Below are positions 25,186 to 34,254 of a stretch of 64,000 nt of DNA, one piece after another (position 1 is the stretch's first letter; each line of letters begins with the position of its first letter). The notes under the pieces were generated by a model. It searched no databases. It saw only the letters and a program-made list of their open reading frames with translations, and was not told where the DNA came from. The DNA is taken from NCBI RefSeq assembly GCF_014117325.1, contig NZ_CP059732.1, forward strand, positions 7,815,001-7,879,000, read 5' to 3'. The position numbers and the translations under genes are program-made. The stretch comes from Spirosoma foliorum (GTDB lineage: Bacteria; Bacteroidota; Bacteroidia; Cytophagales; Spirosomataceae).

Positions 25186-25299
25186 TTAATGAACTTAAAT
25201 TCATTAACCTGTAAGTTGCATGGCTTATTAAGTGCGTTACATGCACGAAGGTGTGGATAGAGAAGTTTAACGTCAGTTTCGCTGGGACTGGCGTTTTTT
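25186..25299 (+). ncRNA. Candidate structured RNA, GGTGTGG family, unit 3 (full length)
   Basis: Hairpin TTAATGAA/TTCATTAA with a 6-nt loop, GTAAGTTGCA, hairpin GTGCG/TGCAC (25232-25246), GAA, GGTGTGGATAG (25250), then terminator AACGTCAGT/ACTGGCGTT, where one C-G pair of unit 1 is replaced by T-G. Compensating changes in both hairpins relative to unit 1 support a conserved RNA. Confidence 0.62.
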
Positions 25300-25505
25300 C
25301 ATTTACGAAGGTATCGTGTTGTCAATCAGAGAAGTATACGATTCGCTTGCGGCTATAGTCCGTTATAGTAGACGCATAAAAAACAGTCGCCATCAAAATA
25401 GATGACGACTGTAGGACCTATTAAAGATTATCACTTAGTACCAATACTCCTTATTGGCATAGATCGTTGCTGTCAGCAGGTAAAAGCCTAAGCGGGTATT
25501 CATTC

Positions 25506-26357
25506 TCAGGCGTTAAGCTTCTTGACATTTTGGAAGCTAATCGCAATGGCTTCCAGCGGGGGAACTTTGCAAATGTCCTGCTCAACGTAATAGTGTTTAA
25601 TACCTGCAATCTTGCGTGCATCCAGAATTCGCTGAAAATCAATGGAGCCAGTACCTACTGGCGCGAAGGAACGCTCGGCCGTTTTTTCCATATCCTTCAA
25701 ATGGACAATTGGGAAACGGCCTGGGTTTTGCTTGAATAGCGCTACCGGATCTTGACCCGCTTTTGTTGACCAGTATATATCTAATTCCAGTTTAACCAAT
25801 TTAGGATCAGTTCCTTTTAGGAGTAGATCATAGGGAACCTGACCGTCTAAGGGTTGAAATTCAAAGTCGTGATTGTGGTAAATAAATTGAAGCCCGGCTT
25901 TCTGGCATACTTCTGCCGATCGGTTAAATAACTCGTTCAGCTTTTTATAGTCATCGATAGTTTTACGTTCATTGGGGGCTAAATAAGCACATCCTATGAG
26001 CGATTGGCCAGCTTCAGCGGCCTGGTCTACGGTTTTCTGCCAGTCGGTTTTCATCGTGCTCGTCATAGTGAGGAGACTTGGCGCACTCAGCCCCATTCCA
26101 CTCAAAAAGGCTTTGAATTCCTTTGGAGATTTGCCATAGTAGCCACCTATTTCTATTTCGGTATAGCCGATAGCCGCTACCTTTTTCAGTGTACCTTCTA
26201 CGTCTTTTTCCATCTCATTTCGGACCGTATAGAGTTGCAGACCTACGTTTTTTAGTGGAGCCGCCGTAGCGTCCAGTTTACTCAGAATGGGCAGAGAAAG
26301 AGCAAGGGCACTTGTTTTCAAGAACTCGCTTCGGGAAATTGTACGGGGAAAGGCCAT
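25506..26357 (-). CDS. Sugar phosphate isomerase/epimerase (TIM barrel), exported
   Basis: 283 residues. The N-terminus (TISRSEFLKTSALALSLPIL) is an export signal. The barrel carries GYTEIEIGGYYGKSP, FIYHNHDFEF (His and Asp/Glu at metal-binding positions), KLELDIYWSTKAG and IVHLKDMEK. This is the standard pattern of the xylose-isomerase-like TIM barrel enzymes of Bacteroidota. Substrate unknown. Monocistronic. It ends next to the RNA-like array. Confidence 0.88.
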   Translation of the reverse strand: MAFPRTISRSEFLKTSALALSLPILSKLDATAAPLKNVGLQLYTVRNEMEKDVEGTLKKVAAIGYTEIEIGGYYGKSPKEFKAFLSGMGLSAPSLLTMTSTMKTDWQKTVDQAAEAGQSLIGCAYLAPNERKTIDDYKKLNELFNRSAEVCQKAGLQFIYHNHDFEFQPLDGQVPYDLLLKGTDPKLVKLELDIYWSTKAGQDPVALFKQNPGRFPIVHLKDMEKTAERSFAPVGTGSIDFQRILDARKIAGIKHYYVEQDICKVPPLEAIAISFQNVKKLNA

Positions 26358-26712
26358 AAAAGTAGAGTAGAATCAAGATTTGTAGAAGATTGGTCAGCAA
26401 GATCGATTGTAGCATACAAAAAAAATAATGCAGAATTCTACTGGTTTGATCCAGCGAAAGCCTACATTATTTTTAACTAGTGCTACCGTGTGAAAAGTGC
26501 TGTAGTAGGATTTATTCTGGTTTGATTATTATCTTTATTTGAATTTTTATTAATCTATTTGCTATATTAGTAACTCCTTATTTACTTTAAATCAAAAACA
26601 AACACCACATTAAATCTTCCTTATTACATTCATTTTAGTAGCTATCCTTAGTAATCCAGCCCCTGCCGGTCAATTCTGGTGGGGGCTTATTTAGTGAAGG
26701 CCTCCCAGAACT
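26358..26712. other. 355-bp spacer
   Basis: AT-rich, no coding frame. A hairpin with AGCCCC/GGGGCT arms around a GCCGG...CTGGT inner pair lies near 26658-26690, just before the small membrane gene. Confidence 0.45.
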
Positions 26713-26898
26713 ATGAACCTCTTTTATCGAATCTTGACTATTCTCTTCTTATTAATAGGCCTCAGTTGTTTCGGCTACGCAGTTGTCTCGCTGTATTTGA
26801 AGCAGGTTGCTTATCCGGTAATAAGTGCTTCGTTTTTAGCATCCTTACTCAATACCGGAGCTGCTATTTTTGTTTCCAGTAGAAGCAGTAGCGTATAA
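26713..26898 (+). CDS. Small membrane protein (61 aa)
   Basis: 61 residues with two predicted membrane helices: LTILFLLIGLSCFGYAVVSLYL and VISASFLASLLNTGAAIFV. It ends SSRSSSV. No recognised family. It sits in a cluster of tiny genes together with a PGPW peptide and a small lipoprotein, all within 600 bp. Confidence 0.6.
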   Translation: MNLFYRILTILFLLIGLSCFGYAVVSLYLKQVAYPVISASFLASLLNTGAAIFVSSRSSSV

Positions 26899-26974
26899 GC
26901 TCTTTATTTTATTACTAATTAGCTAAACATTTGTAATAATTTCATGTTTATCTTTTATCTCAACGTTGATAGAT

Positions 26975-27079
26975 ATGAACAAACAATCGATTTTGCCCGG
27001 CCCCTGGACACTCATCCTGTCTATTACAGCTTCGCTTTTTGTCATCATTGCCGAAATGCTGATAAAGTTAATTTTTTAA
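26975..27079 (+). CDS. Very small membrane protein, P-G-[AP]-W family, member 3 (34 aa)
   Basis: MNKQSILPGPWTLILSITAS then a hydrophobic stretch ending KLIF. PGPWTL (8-13) is identical to that in the peptide at 22213, and the position relative to the single helix is the same. Members differ elsewhere, which argues for selection on the motif and not for recent duplication. Function unknown. Confidence 0.5.
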   Translation: MNKQSILPGPWTLILSITASLFVIIAEMLIKLIF

Positions 27080-27159
27080 CATCGCTTATCCAGTTGCCCG
27101 CCAGGGGCTCTTCGCTGGTTCTAACTACTATTAGCCTATAGGAGCATAGTAGCTCATGA

Positions 27160-27315
27160 CTAGAAACTATCCCTTCTTGAACTATCTGGTACGGACACAA
27201 TTCGACCACTCGGTTCCCGCGTAACTCGTATGCCAACAGGTGGCTCTTTAGACTCTTTTTTCTTCCCTGTGCAGGCTGCCAGGGCGAGAACGAGAAATAA
27301 TAACGTTGTTTTCAT
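27160..27315 (-). CDS. Very small lipoprotein (51 aa)
   Basis: MKTTLLFLVLALAAC is a textbook lipoprotein signal with lipobox LAAC at 12-15. The mature part is 37 residues, very basic at first (TGKKKESKE) then VGIRVTREPSGRIVSV. It is too short to show a fold. It likely sits at a membrane face. It begins about 100 bp before the 3' end of the large kinase gene on the same strand. Confidence 0.6.
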   Translation of the reverse strand: MKTTLLFLVLALAACTGKKKESKEPPVGIRVTREPSGRIVSVPDSSRRDSF

Positions 27316-27419
27316 AGATCAAAGTTAAAGAAAACACATATTCGTTCGAACGGTTTAGTAACTCCGAGTGTATAAAAGTGAGCAAAGAGTCAGGGGGCAG
27401 GTAGTAACATTTGTACTAA

Positions 27420-30400
27420 TCAGATTGGGAGATACATACTAAAAGTCGCCCCTTGGCCTGGCTGACTGGTGGCCGTAATAGCTCCCCCATGATTAGCCAC
27501 CACCTTTTCGCAAATGGCTAAACCAATACCAGTTCCTGCAAAGACGCTTTGACTGTGCAGTCGCTGAAATATCTGGAAAATGCGATCCAAATACTTTTCA
27601 TCAAAACCAATACCGTTGTCAATAACATCGATCCGATGGTAGGTTGCAGTCGCCCGAAAAGGCCTGATTTGGGTGGGGAGTTCAGTCGCATTGACCAAAT
27701 GAGCCTGTACCGAAACAACTGGCATTATTGGAAGTCCATCTGGGCTTGTTTTGTGAAATTTCAGCGCGTTCGACAATAGATTTTGTAGCACTTGAGTTAA
27801 TTGGGAGCGATCGCCCAGCACAGTTGGCAATGGATTTACCTGTACGTGCGCACCTGACGCATTGATCATATTCTCCAGATCGGCCAGTACTGTGTGAACA
27901 AGGTCTGTCAGCAGAATTTGGGAAGGTGCTTCCTGCCGAGTTGAAATTCTGGAAAAATTCAACAAGTCCCGAATGAGAGTAGACATGCGGTTAGCTCCGA
28001 CTTGCATGCGTCGTAAATAATCAACTCCGTCGCCCAACTGTTCTGCATAGCGTTGCTGTAGTAAATCGCCGAATGACTGAATCTTTCGTAAAGGCTCCTG
28101 CAAATCATGGGAGGCAATGTAAGCGAACGTTTGTAGGTTATCGTTAGAGCGCTGTAGGTCATGAACCGATGCCTGTAACTCCGCTGTTCGCTGCTGTACC
28201 TGCCCGTCCAACTCGGCCGAAAGCTGACGATAGCTCGCTTCACTCTGAGCCAATGCCTGACTGGCTAACACCTGTTGGGTAACCTCCGTACATACCTCCA
28301 GAACACCAGTTAGCTTAGTTCCTTCGTAGTAAGGCGTTAACAGGATATTGAAATAGGCCTCTTCCAGTTTGTTATTCCGCTGAACCAAAATCGGCACTGC
28401 CCAGCCCTGATCGGGTATACCCGTTTCATATACCTGTAAAAGTCGACCGATAAAGGGTTGGCCGCTCAGTTCGGGTAGGGCTGCCAGAAGGGGCTTACCC
28501 AAAACATCGCCTTCGCGATAAACAAGCTCGAGCATCGCCTGATTGATCAACTCGATAACCAGTTCGTTGCCTTTAACTAGCAACATAGCCACAGGCGCTT
28601 GTTGAACCAGATTCCGGAGCCGAGTTTCAGCCTGCCTGCGCGACTGTTCCAGGTTTATCTGGCCCCGCACTTTAGTCAGCAACTCCTGGGCTGAAAAAGG
28701 TTTGACCAGATAATCGTCGGCTCCTGCCTGTAGACCCTCAATTCGGGCTTCCTGACCGGCCCGTGCCGATAGAAAGATCAGTGGAATATGTGCCGTGGCT
28801 GGATTTTGTTTGAGGTGATAGAGTAATTGACTACCATCCATCACCGGCATCATAATGTCGCTCAGAATAAGCTGAGGCTGTATACCCGCTACTTGCTGAA
28901 GTGCGTCGACCCCATTCAGAGCCGCGTACACTGTAAATGATGGCTCTAATAAGCGAGTCAGATACGCCCGCATGTCGGCGTTATCATCTACAATCAGAAT
29001 CTTGACGGCCTTATTCTCCGTAAACTCTTCGGAGAGAGCCTCTGCTGAAGCTGAAGGGCTCGGTTCGTCTAATATGGAATTAGCTTCCTGAATAAAGGAT
29101 TCGGCTAAGCGGCTCATCGTATGGCTTGGCTTGTCTTCAACTATCTGACCCGCGGGAAGATGAGATTTGCCTAACGGTATATTGACGATAAATGTACTCC
29201 CTTTCCCTTCCTCACTGACCACCCGAATACTGCCTGCATGGAGCCGTACCAGTTCATGAACCAACGAAAGGCCAATGCCGCTACCCTCGTAGGTACGACC
29301 ACCAGCGTTTTCCACTCGGTGGAATCGCTCGAACATATGCGGAATTTCCCGCTCGGGAATACCAACCCCCGTATCCGAAACCCGCAGAACGGCAGTGTTT
29401 TCCTCAGCTGCAAGTTCGACTCGAATACTTCCTTGTAGGGTAAACTTGAAGGCATTGGACAGCAGATTGAGGACAATCTTCTCCCACATTTCTGTATCGG
29501 CGTAGACAGTCGATGGTAATGGGTGGCAGTCAACAACAAATTGTAAACCTCCCCGCTCGATTAGTGAGCGAAAACTACTGGTTAAGTCCAGCGTGAGAGC
29601 GACCAGATCAACCGGACGAAAACTGGCTTTTACACGGCTAGCTTCTATTCGACTGAAATCGAGCAGGTTGTTCACCAGTTTGAGCAAACGAAGTGCGTTT
29701 CGGTGAGTTGCTTCTATAGGTGCTTTGTAAGGCGATGCCAATACGGTTGTATCCTGAAGTAATTCTTCCAGTGGCCCCAGCATCAGGGTTAGCGGTGTAC
29801 GGAACTCGTGACTGACGTTGCTAAAAAAGGCAGTTTTGGCCTGGTCGATAGCAGCTAGTGCCTCGGCTCTCTTTTGCTCTTCCTGATAGGCATGTACATT
29901 GGAGAAGGCCGTACTAATCGTGTTGGCCAGTAGGGCATAGAAACTGAGATAATCGGTATCCAGCGCCCGGTGTGGACTAACTCCCGCCAGCAAAAAGCCA
30001 ATTGGCTGTTCTTTGGTCGATAGCAGGATGGGTAAGCGAACAACCGTGTGCGGAGACTCCTCGTAAGGACCACCATGTAACGAGCCGATCCGTTCTGCGA
30101 GATTCTCAATCACTAAGGTCTGCGGTAAATCGGTTAGCCAGTCTGTCTGGGCTACATCCAACTCAGTCAACTCTACTGGAAAAAGGTGGTCTGCCGACAG
30201 GCCAGCCATACTTTTCAGATGAGCCTGGTTCTGCTCATCCTGAATTTTATAAATCAGCAGAAAGGGTAAATCGAGCGCAAAATCTGATGAGGCATCCGTC
30301 AGGCTCGTATAAATATCCTGGTTGGTTTTGGCCTGACCCGTGCGGGCTGCCACATCGCGAAGCACCTGCGTTCGACGGGCGCTGAGCATCTTATCGGTCG

Positions 30401-30863
30401 TTTCGGTAATGGGGTGAAAAATGCCACCTACCTGACCACTTTCGTCCCGGATCGGGGCAAAAGAAAAGGTCATAAAGGCTTCTTCCAGATACCCATATCG
30501 ATCCAGAAACATGCGCTGGTCTTTGATATAAGTTCCCTCGCCCTGTTGGCCACGCGTAAACGCATCGCCCACAACAGGGAGGGCTGTTTCCCAGCAAATC
30601 CGGAAATTCTGCCCCATCGATTCCGGATGTTTGGCGCCACAGATAGGTCGGTAGCTGTCGTTATAGATCTGAATCGTTTCGGGACCCCAGGCAATCAGAA
30701 TAGGAAACGTTGAGGAGAGACACAAACTAACGGAGGTGCGTAAACTTTGGGGCCAGGTAGCAACTGGGCCAAGCGGAGTGGTCGACCAATCCATCGAACG
30801 AATCAGCTCACCCATTTCGCCACCACCCGCTAAAAATTGTTCTGATTGGTCAAGTTCATTCAT
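27420..30863 (-). CDS. Double hybrid histidine kinase: PAS-like, GAF, kinase, receiver, PAS, second kinase
   Basis: About 1147 residues from the ATG at 30863. Order: an N-terminal sensory segment (DWSTTPLGPVATWPQSLR), a GAF-like region, a first HisKA with the H-box FFSNVSHEFRTPL (His about 352), its ATPase with LLSNAFKFT and SDTGVGIPE, a receiver with LSDIMMPVMDG (Asp about 669), a PAS domain, then a second HisKA (FAYIASHDLQEPLRKIQ) and ATPase (LLSNALKFH, DNGIGFDEKY). Having two complete kinase cores in one chain is less usual. All phospho-residues appear intact. No helix-turn-helix output is present, so phosphate probably leaves by a receiver-only partner. Confidence 0.92.
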   Translation of the reverse strand: MNELDQSEQFLAGGGEMGELIRSMDWSTTPLGPVATWPQSLRTSVSLCLSSTFPILIAWGPETIQIYNDSYRPICGAKHPESMGQNFRICWETALPVVGDAFTRGQQGEGTYIKDQRMFLDRYGYLEEAFMTFSFAPIRDESGQVGGIFHPITETTDKMLSARRTQVLRDVAARTGQAKTNQDIYTSLTDASSDFALDLPFLLIYKIQDEQNQAHLKSMAGLSADHLFPVELTELDVAQTDWLTDLPQTLVIENLAERIGSLHGGPYEESPHTVVRLPILLSTKEQPIGFLLAGVSPHRALDTDYLSFYALLANTISTAFSNVHAYQEEQKRAEALAAIDQAKTAFFSNVSHEFRTPLTLMLGPLEELLQDTTVLASPYKAPIEATHRNALRLLKLVNNLLDFSRIEASRVKASFRPVDLVALTLDLTSSFRSLIERGGLQFVVDCHPLPSTVYADTEMWEKIVLNLLSNAFKFTLQGSIRVELAAEENTAVLRVSDTGVGIPEREIPHMFERFHRVENAGGRTYEGSGIGLSLVHELVRLHAGSIRVVSEEGKGSTFIVNIPLGKSHLPAGQIVEDKPSHTMSRLAESFIQEANSILDEPSPSASAEALSEEFTENKAVKILIVDDNADMRAYLTRLLEPSFTVYAALNGVDALQQVAGIQPQLILSDIMMPVMDGSQLLYHLKQNPATAHIPLIFLSARAGQEARIEGLQAGADDYLVKPFSAQELLTKVRGQINLEQSRRQAETRLRNLVQQAPVAMLLVKGNELVIELINQAMLELVYREGDVLGKPLLAALPELSGQPFIGRLLQVYETGIPDQGWAVPILVQRNNKLEEAYFNILLTPYYEGTKLTGVLEVCTEVTQQVLASQALAQSEASYRQLSAELDGQVQQRTAELQASVHDLQRSNDNLQTFAYIASHDLQEPLRKIQSFGDLLQQRYAEQLGDGVDYLRRMQVGANRMSTLIRDLLNFSRISTRQEAPSQILLTDLVHTVLADLENMINASGAHVQVNPLPTVLGDRSQLTQVLQNLLSNALKFHKTSPDGLPIMPVVSVQAHLVNATELPTQIRPFRATATYHRIDVIDNGIGFDEKYLDRIFQIFQRLHSQSVFAGTGIGLAICEKVVANHGGAITATSQPGQGATFSMYLPI

Positions 30864-31052
30864 CGATAAAGAGGGCAACGATTCAGGTTTCGGCAGAAAA
30901 GTAATTGATCTAGGGCTTATGATCTTATTCTGTTTAACTTCTGACTAGGCTGGTGTGTTGGGCTTTGGATTTAATTGTCTGGATAGATGGGAATGTCCAA
31001 AAAGTCTGCTAAATATACTCGTCGTGGGTGCAGAGAGATTTATACCGTGAGA

Positions 31053-32609
31053 TTAGTTGGGTAAATACACGGAAAAAGTTGCTCCCTGACCTGGTTGACT
31101 GGTGGCTGTAATAGCTCCGCCATGATTAAGGGCTACTTTCTGACAGATGGCTAACCCGACGCCCGTTCCCGCAAATTCATTCCGGCCATGTAAGCGTTGA
31201 AAGACCTGAAAAATGCGTTCGGTATGCTTTTCATCAAAACCAATTCCATTATCCGATATGCTGATGCAATGGTAAGTCGAAGCGGGCCGAATATGATTAA
31301 TAGAGGCAGGTAATTGGCTGGCACTGATTTGATTCGCATTGATCCGAACGAATGGGCTTTGGCCTGCCCGGTGAAATTTGATAGCGTTGCTAATCAGGTT
31401 CAAAAACAGTTGACCTAATTGAACAGCATCGCCCGATAGAGTGGGCAGCGGCTCTTTGATCTCGACTACCGTTCCTGTTTCCTGAATACGAATCTCTAGG
31501 TCAGCTAAGACCGAGTCAATAACGTTTTTCAGACCTACCGGCTCTGTGGTTTCCTGATAGGTAGAAATGCGGGCTAAGGCTAACAGATCGCGAATCAGGA
31601 TAGACATCCGCGCTGCCGATGCCTGTATTCGTTCCAGAAAGCTGGCACCGTCTTCCAACTGATCGCTGTACTGATCCTTGAGTAAATCGGCAAAGGATTG
31701 AATCTTTCGCAACGGTTCCTGCAAATCATGACTGGCCACGTAAGCAAACTGCTGTAGATTTTCGTTGGAGCGATTCAACTCATCGATCTTGCTTTCAAGC
31801 TGGAGTTGTAACTGCCTCAGACGGGTAAAATCAGTAAAGTAGATGACCACTTCATCATCCACTTTGAACGTACTCATCAGATTATAAAGGTCGAGGCCAT
31901 CTTTGTCGTAGTGGATTTCAAACGTAAGTGACTGCCCCGTTTTGTAGGTTTCTACGGGTTTAGTAAAACTCACTGTGTCGAAGTAGCCAGGAAAAACGTC
32001 GCCTACCTTTTTGCCCTGCAATTGTTCAGGCGTTGTATTGGCATACGACGCATAGGCTTGGTTCGTAAGTTTAAACTGGAAATCAATGATTTCCCCATTT
32101 TCGAAAATGGGCTGAAGAACCTGCAACGGTTCTTTCATTAAGTCAAGTAGGGTTTGTTGATACTGGTTGGCTTTGGCCACTTTTAGTAGTTCCTCGGCAC
32201 TGGCACTATCCTCAATCGTATGAATGATATAGATGACCTCGCCACAGCTATCCAGAACCGGCTTGCTGGCCGGACGCCAGGTTCGCCACGTAAGTTTGCC
32301 CGTTTGTTGATCAGGCCACTGATGACGTTGGTTGGCCATGACATGAGGCCGTTTGGTTTGTACTACCTGAGTTAGTGACTGGCTGATTTGACTGGCCAAT
32401 TCATCATCACGTCGGTCACCCAAAAATACCTCAACTAAGTTGGCTCCTATCAGCGATTCACGCTGGATACCAAAAGCGTCGATATACGCATCGGTCACGG
32501 CAGCAATCGTAAAGTTTGGCGCATCGGGCAATAGTACCAGATGCTTGCCTGGCATGGCATTCATAAGTGAATAACCAAAGTGAAAGCCGTCACTTACTGG
32601 TGTAGACAT
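31053..32609 (-). CDS. PAS-containing sensor histidine kinase
   Basis: 518 residues from the ATG at 32609. Two PAS-like domains (about 20-130 and 155-265), a coiled segment, then HisKA with FAYVASHDLQEPLRKIQSFADLL and the ATPase motifs LISNAIKFH and DNGIGFDEKHTERIF. The catalytic half is close to the C-terminal kinase of the neighbour at 27420 and to that at 44190. No receiver or output domain. Likely cytoplasmic, since no membrane helix is visible. Confidence 0.92.
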   Translation of the reverse strand: MSTPVSDGFHFGYSLMNAMPGKHLVLLPDAPNFTIAAVTDAYIDAFGIQRESLIGANLVEVFLGDRRDDELASQISQSLTQVVQTKRPHVMANQRHQWPDQQTGKLTWRTWRPASKPVLDSCGEVIYIIHTIEDSASAEELLKVAKANQYQQTLLDLMKEPLQVLQPIFENGEIIDFQFKLTNQAYASYANTTPEQLQGKKVGDVFPGYFDTVSFTKPVETYKTGQSLTFEIHYDKDGLDLYNLMSTFKVDDEVVIYFTDFTRLRQLQLQLESKIDELNRSNENLQQFAYVASHDLQEPLRKIQSFADLLKDQYSDQLEDGASFLERIQASAARMSILIRDLLALARISTYQETTEPVGLKNVIDSVLADLEIRIQETGTVVEIKEPLPTLSGDAVQLGQLFLNLISNAIKFHRAGQSPFVRINANQISASQLPASINHIRPASTYHCISISDNGIGFDEKHTERIFQVFQRLHGRNEFAGTGVGLAICQKVALNHGGAITATSQPGQGATFSVYLPN

Positions 32610-32856
32610 TATCAAACTCCCTCCTGTTTGTGAATTTTCCTGATCAATAGTTGTCGCCTTATACGATCGTATGCTGAGCAGTATCCACCATTCGGTTTAA
32701 ATTGTACGCAAGATACTTATTTACTAAATGCTGCTGAGGAGTCTCCCAAACCAAACTAGCAACTGGCTTGACGTTACTCATGAGCAAAAGGCTCGCCATT
32801 CTTAAGGAGCTGTTTTATACATTTGGTGCTCACAATCAGATTTTGCTTAGTACGTA

Positions 32857-34050
32857 ATGGATACCGCTATGCCATCAGGACACGTGTTGTTGAAGGCCCG
32901 AAGAGCCACCCAGTTAATTTTTCTGGTTTGTGGTCTGGGCATGTCTAGCTGGGCTCCAATGGTTCCTCTGGCCAAAGATCGTTTAGCTTTGAACGACGCC
33001 AGTCTGGGCTTATTATTATTGTTATTAGGCGGAGGTGCCATGCTGATGATGCCTATTTCGGGTTGGCTGGTTGGTCGCTTTGGCAGTCGTATCGTTATGG
33101 CCTGTGCCGCACTAATCATGGCGCTCGTCCTGCCGTTGTTGCTTCTGTTGCCTTCCGTCGTTCCTGTGGCGATTGCGTTGTTTGTTTTTGGCTCTAGTAT
33201 TGGCGCTGTTGACGTAGCCATGAATGCGCATGGTGTACAAGTACAGAATTTGTACGGAAAGCCGATCATGTCGTCTCTACATGGCCTCTTTAGTGTTGGC
33301 GGATTGTTCGGTTCCCTCGGACTGGGCTTTCTGATTAAGTTGGGACTTAATCCAGCTTATGCCATCGGTAGTATAGCTGCGTTGATGATCATTATTACCC
33401 TTACCCAATACAAAGACTTGTTTCCGTTGCCTATTGAGCGACAGGCGATTGCTCGTTTTTCTGGCGACGAGAAACCGGCAGAAAGCAATCGGCAGTTTAG
33501 TTGGTTGAACAGTAGTGTAGTATTCTTAGGGATGATGTGCTTTGCCATTTTCCTGGCTGAAGGCGCTATTCTCGACTGGAGTGCCGTCTTTCTTAGGGAT
33601 ATAAAACAAATTGAACCAGCGTTTGCGGGAGCAGGCTATGCCGCCTTTTCTGTTGCTATGGCCATAATGCGATTAGTAGGGGATAAGCTGGTAGCACGCT
33701 TGAACAGTAAAACGGTGGTGGTAGGAGGTAGTTTGATTGGGGCCGCCGGATTGAGCCTTGCTGTTTTATGTCCTTGGGTAATTGGAGCACTGATTGGCTT
33801 TACGTTAATGGGCCTGGGAGTGGCTAATGTTGTTCCGGTGTTTTTTAGTGCGGCTGGTAGGCTGCCCGGTATCGCTCCAACAGTCAGTATATCTGCCATT
33901 ACGACTATGGGTTACACTGGACTACTGGCTGGTCCTGCTTTACTAGGGTTTATTGCTCAGCATTTTTCCCTGGCCACCGCTTTTGGATTCATAATCCTAT
34001 TATTGTTGCTCGTTTCACTAAGTTATGGAGTAAAAGGTCGAGCTGATTGA
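32857..34050 (+). CDS. MFS transporter (YbjJ/FucP-like, 12 helices)
   Basis: 397 residues. Start at the ATG at 32857, although the ATG at 32869 is possible. GLGMSSWAPMVPLAKDRL and LLGGGAMLMMPISGWLVGRFGSR cover helices 1-2 with the loop-2 motif G-x-L-x(2)-R-F-G-S-R. DVAMNAHGVQVQNLYGKPIMSSLHGLFSVGG is the hallmark of the FucP/YbjJ-like MFS group (members carry sugars or act as exporters). Substrate not readable. It converges on the GH30 gene with a large hairpin between. Confidence 0.85.
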   Translation: MDTAMPSGHVLLKARRATQLIFLVCGLGMSSWAPMVPLAKDRLALNDASLGLLLLLLGGGAMLMMPISGWLVGRFGSRIVMACAALIMALVLPLLLLLPSVVPVAIALFVFGSSIGAVDVAMNAHGVQVQNLYGKPIMSSLHGLFSVGGLFGSLGLGFLIKLGLNPAYAIGSIAALMIIITLTQYKDLFPLPIERQAIARFSGDEKPAESNRQFSWLNSSVVFLGMMCFAIFLAEGAILDWSAVFLRDIKQIEPAFAGAGYAAFSVAMAIMRLVGDKLVARLNSKTVVVGGSLIGAAGLSLAVLCPWVIGALIGFTLMGLGVANVVPVFFSAAGRLPGIAPTVSISAITTMGYTGLLAGPALLGFIAQHFSLATAFGFIILLLLLVSLSYGVKGRAD

Positions 34051-34100
34051 GAGAGATTTTTGATTCCCTTTGTTTGGCGTAGTCCAAAGACTACGCCCTG

Positions 34101-34162
34101 GTGTTATCTGGTCTCTGACCAGTTTCCAACTTATTTTATACCGGTCAGAGACCGGATAACAC
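34101..34162. terminator. Large hairpin between convergent MFS and GH30 genes
   Basis: Arms 34101-34120 (GTGTTATCTGGTCTCTGACC) and 34143-34162 are almost exact complements. Shorter GCGTAGT/ACTACGC hairpins flank it on both sides. Confidence 0.8.
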
Positions 34163-34254
34163 TCGAACGTAGTTCATACTACGCTCAACAAGGATGCGCT
34201 GGGTTTTAACCCGGCGAGAATGAAAAAAACATGCTCTCACAGAGCTATAGTAAA

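Larger units (their letters stand above)
24085..25505. other. 1.4-kb gene-free region with serial terminator hairpins
   Basis: No credible coding frame. It holds five terminator-like hairpins reading in the plus direction (24604, 24802, 24932, 25146, 25269), four with nearly the same CGCCAG/CTGGCG stem, plus a further hairpin ACAGTCGCCATC/GATGACGACTGT at 25383-25412. Three units also carry upstream hairpins and a GGTGTGG block; they are listed separately. Confidence 0.8.

Noticed and set aside
24604..25299. Possible CRISPR array
   Set aside because: The repeats are hairpin terminators of variable spacing with related, not unique, spacers; no cas gene is near.
27959..30713. Several frames of 60-127 codons inside the kinase gene on both strands
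   Set aside because: All overlap the long kinase frame, which has intact domains from end to end.
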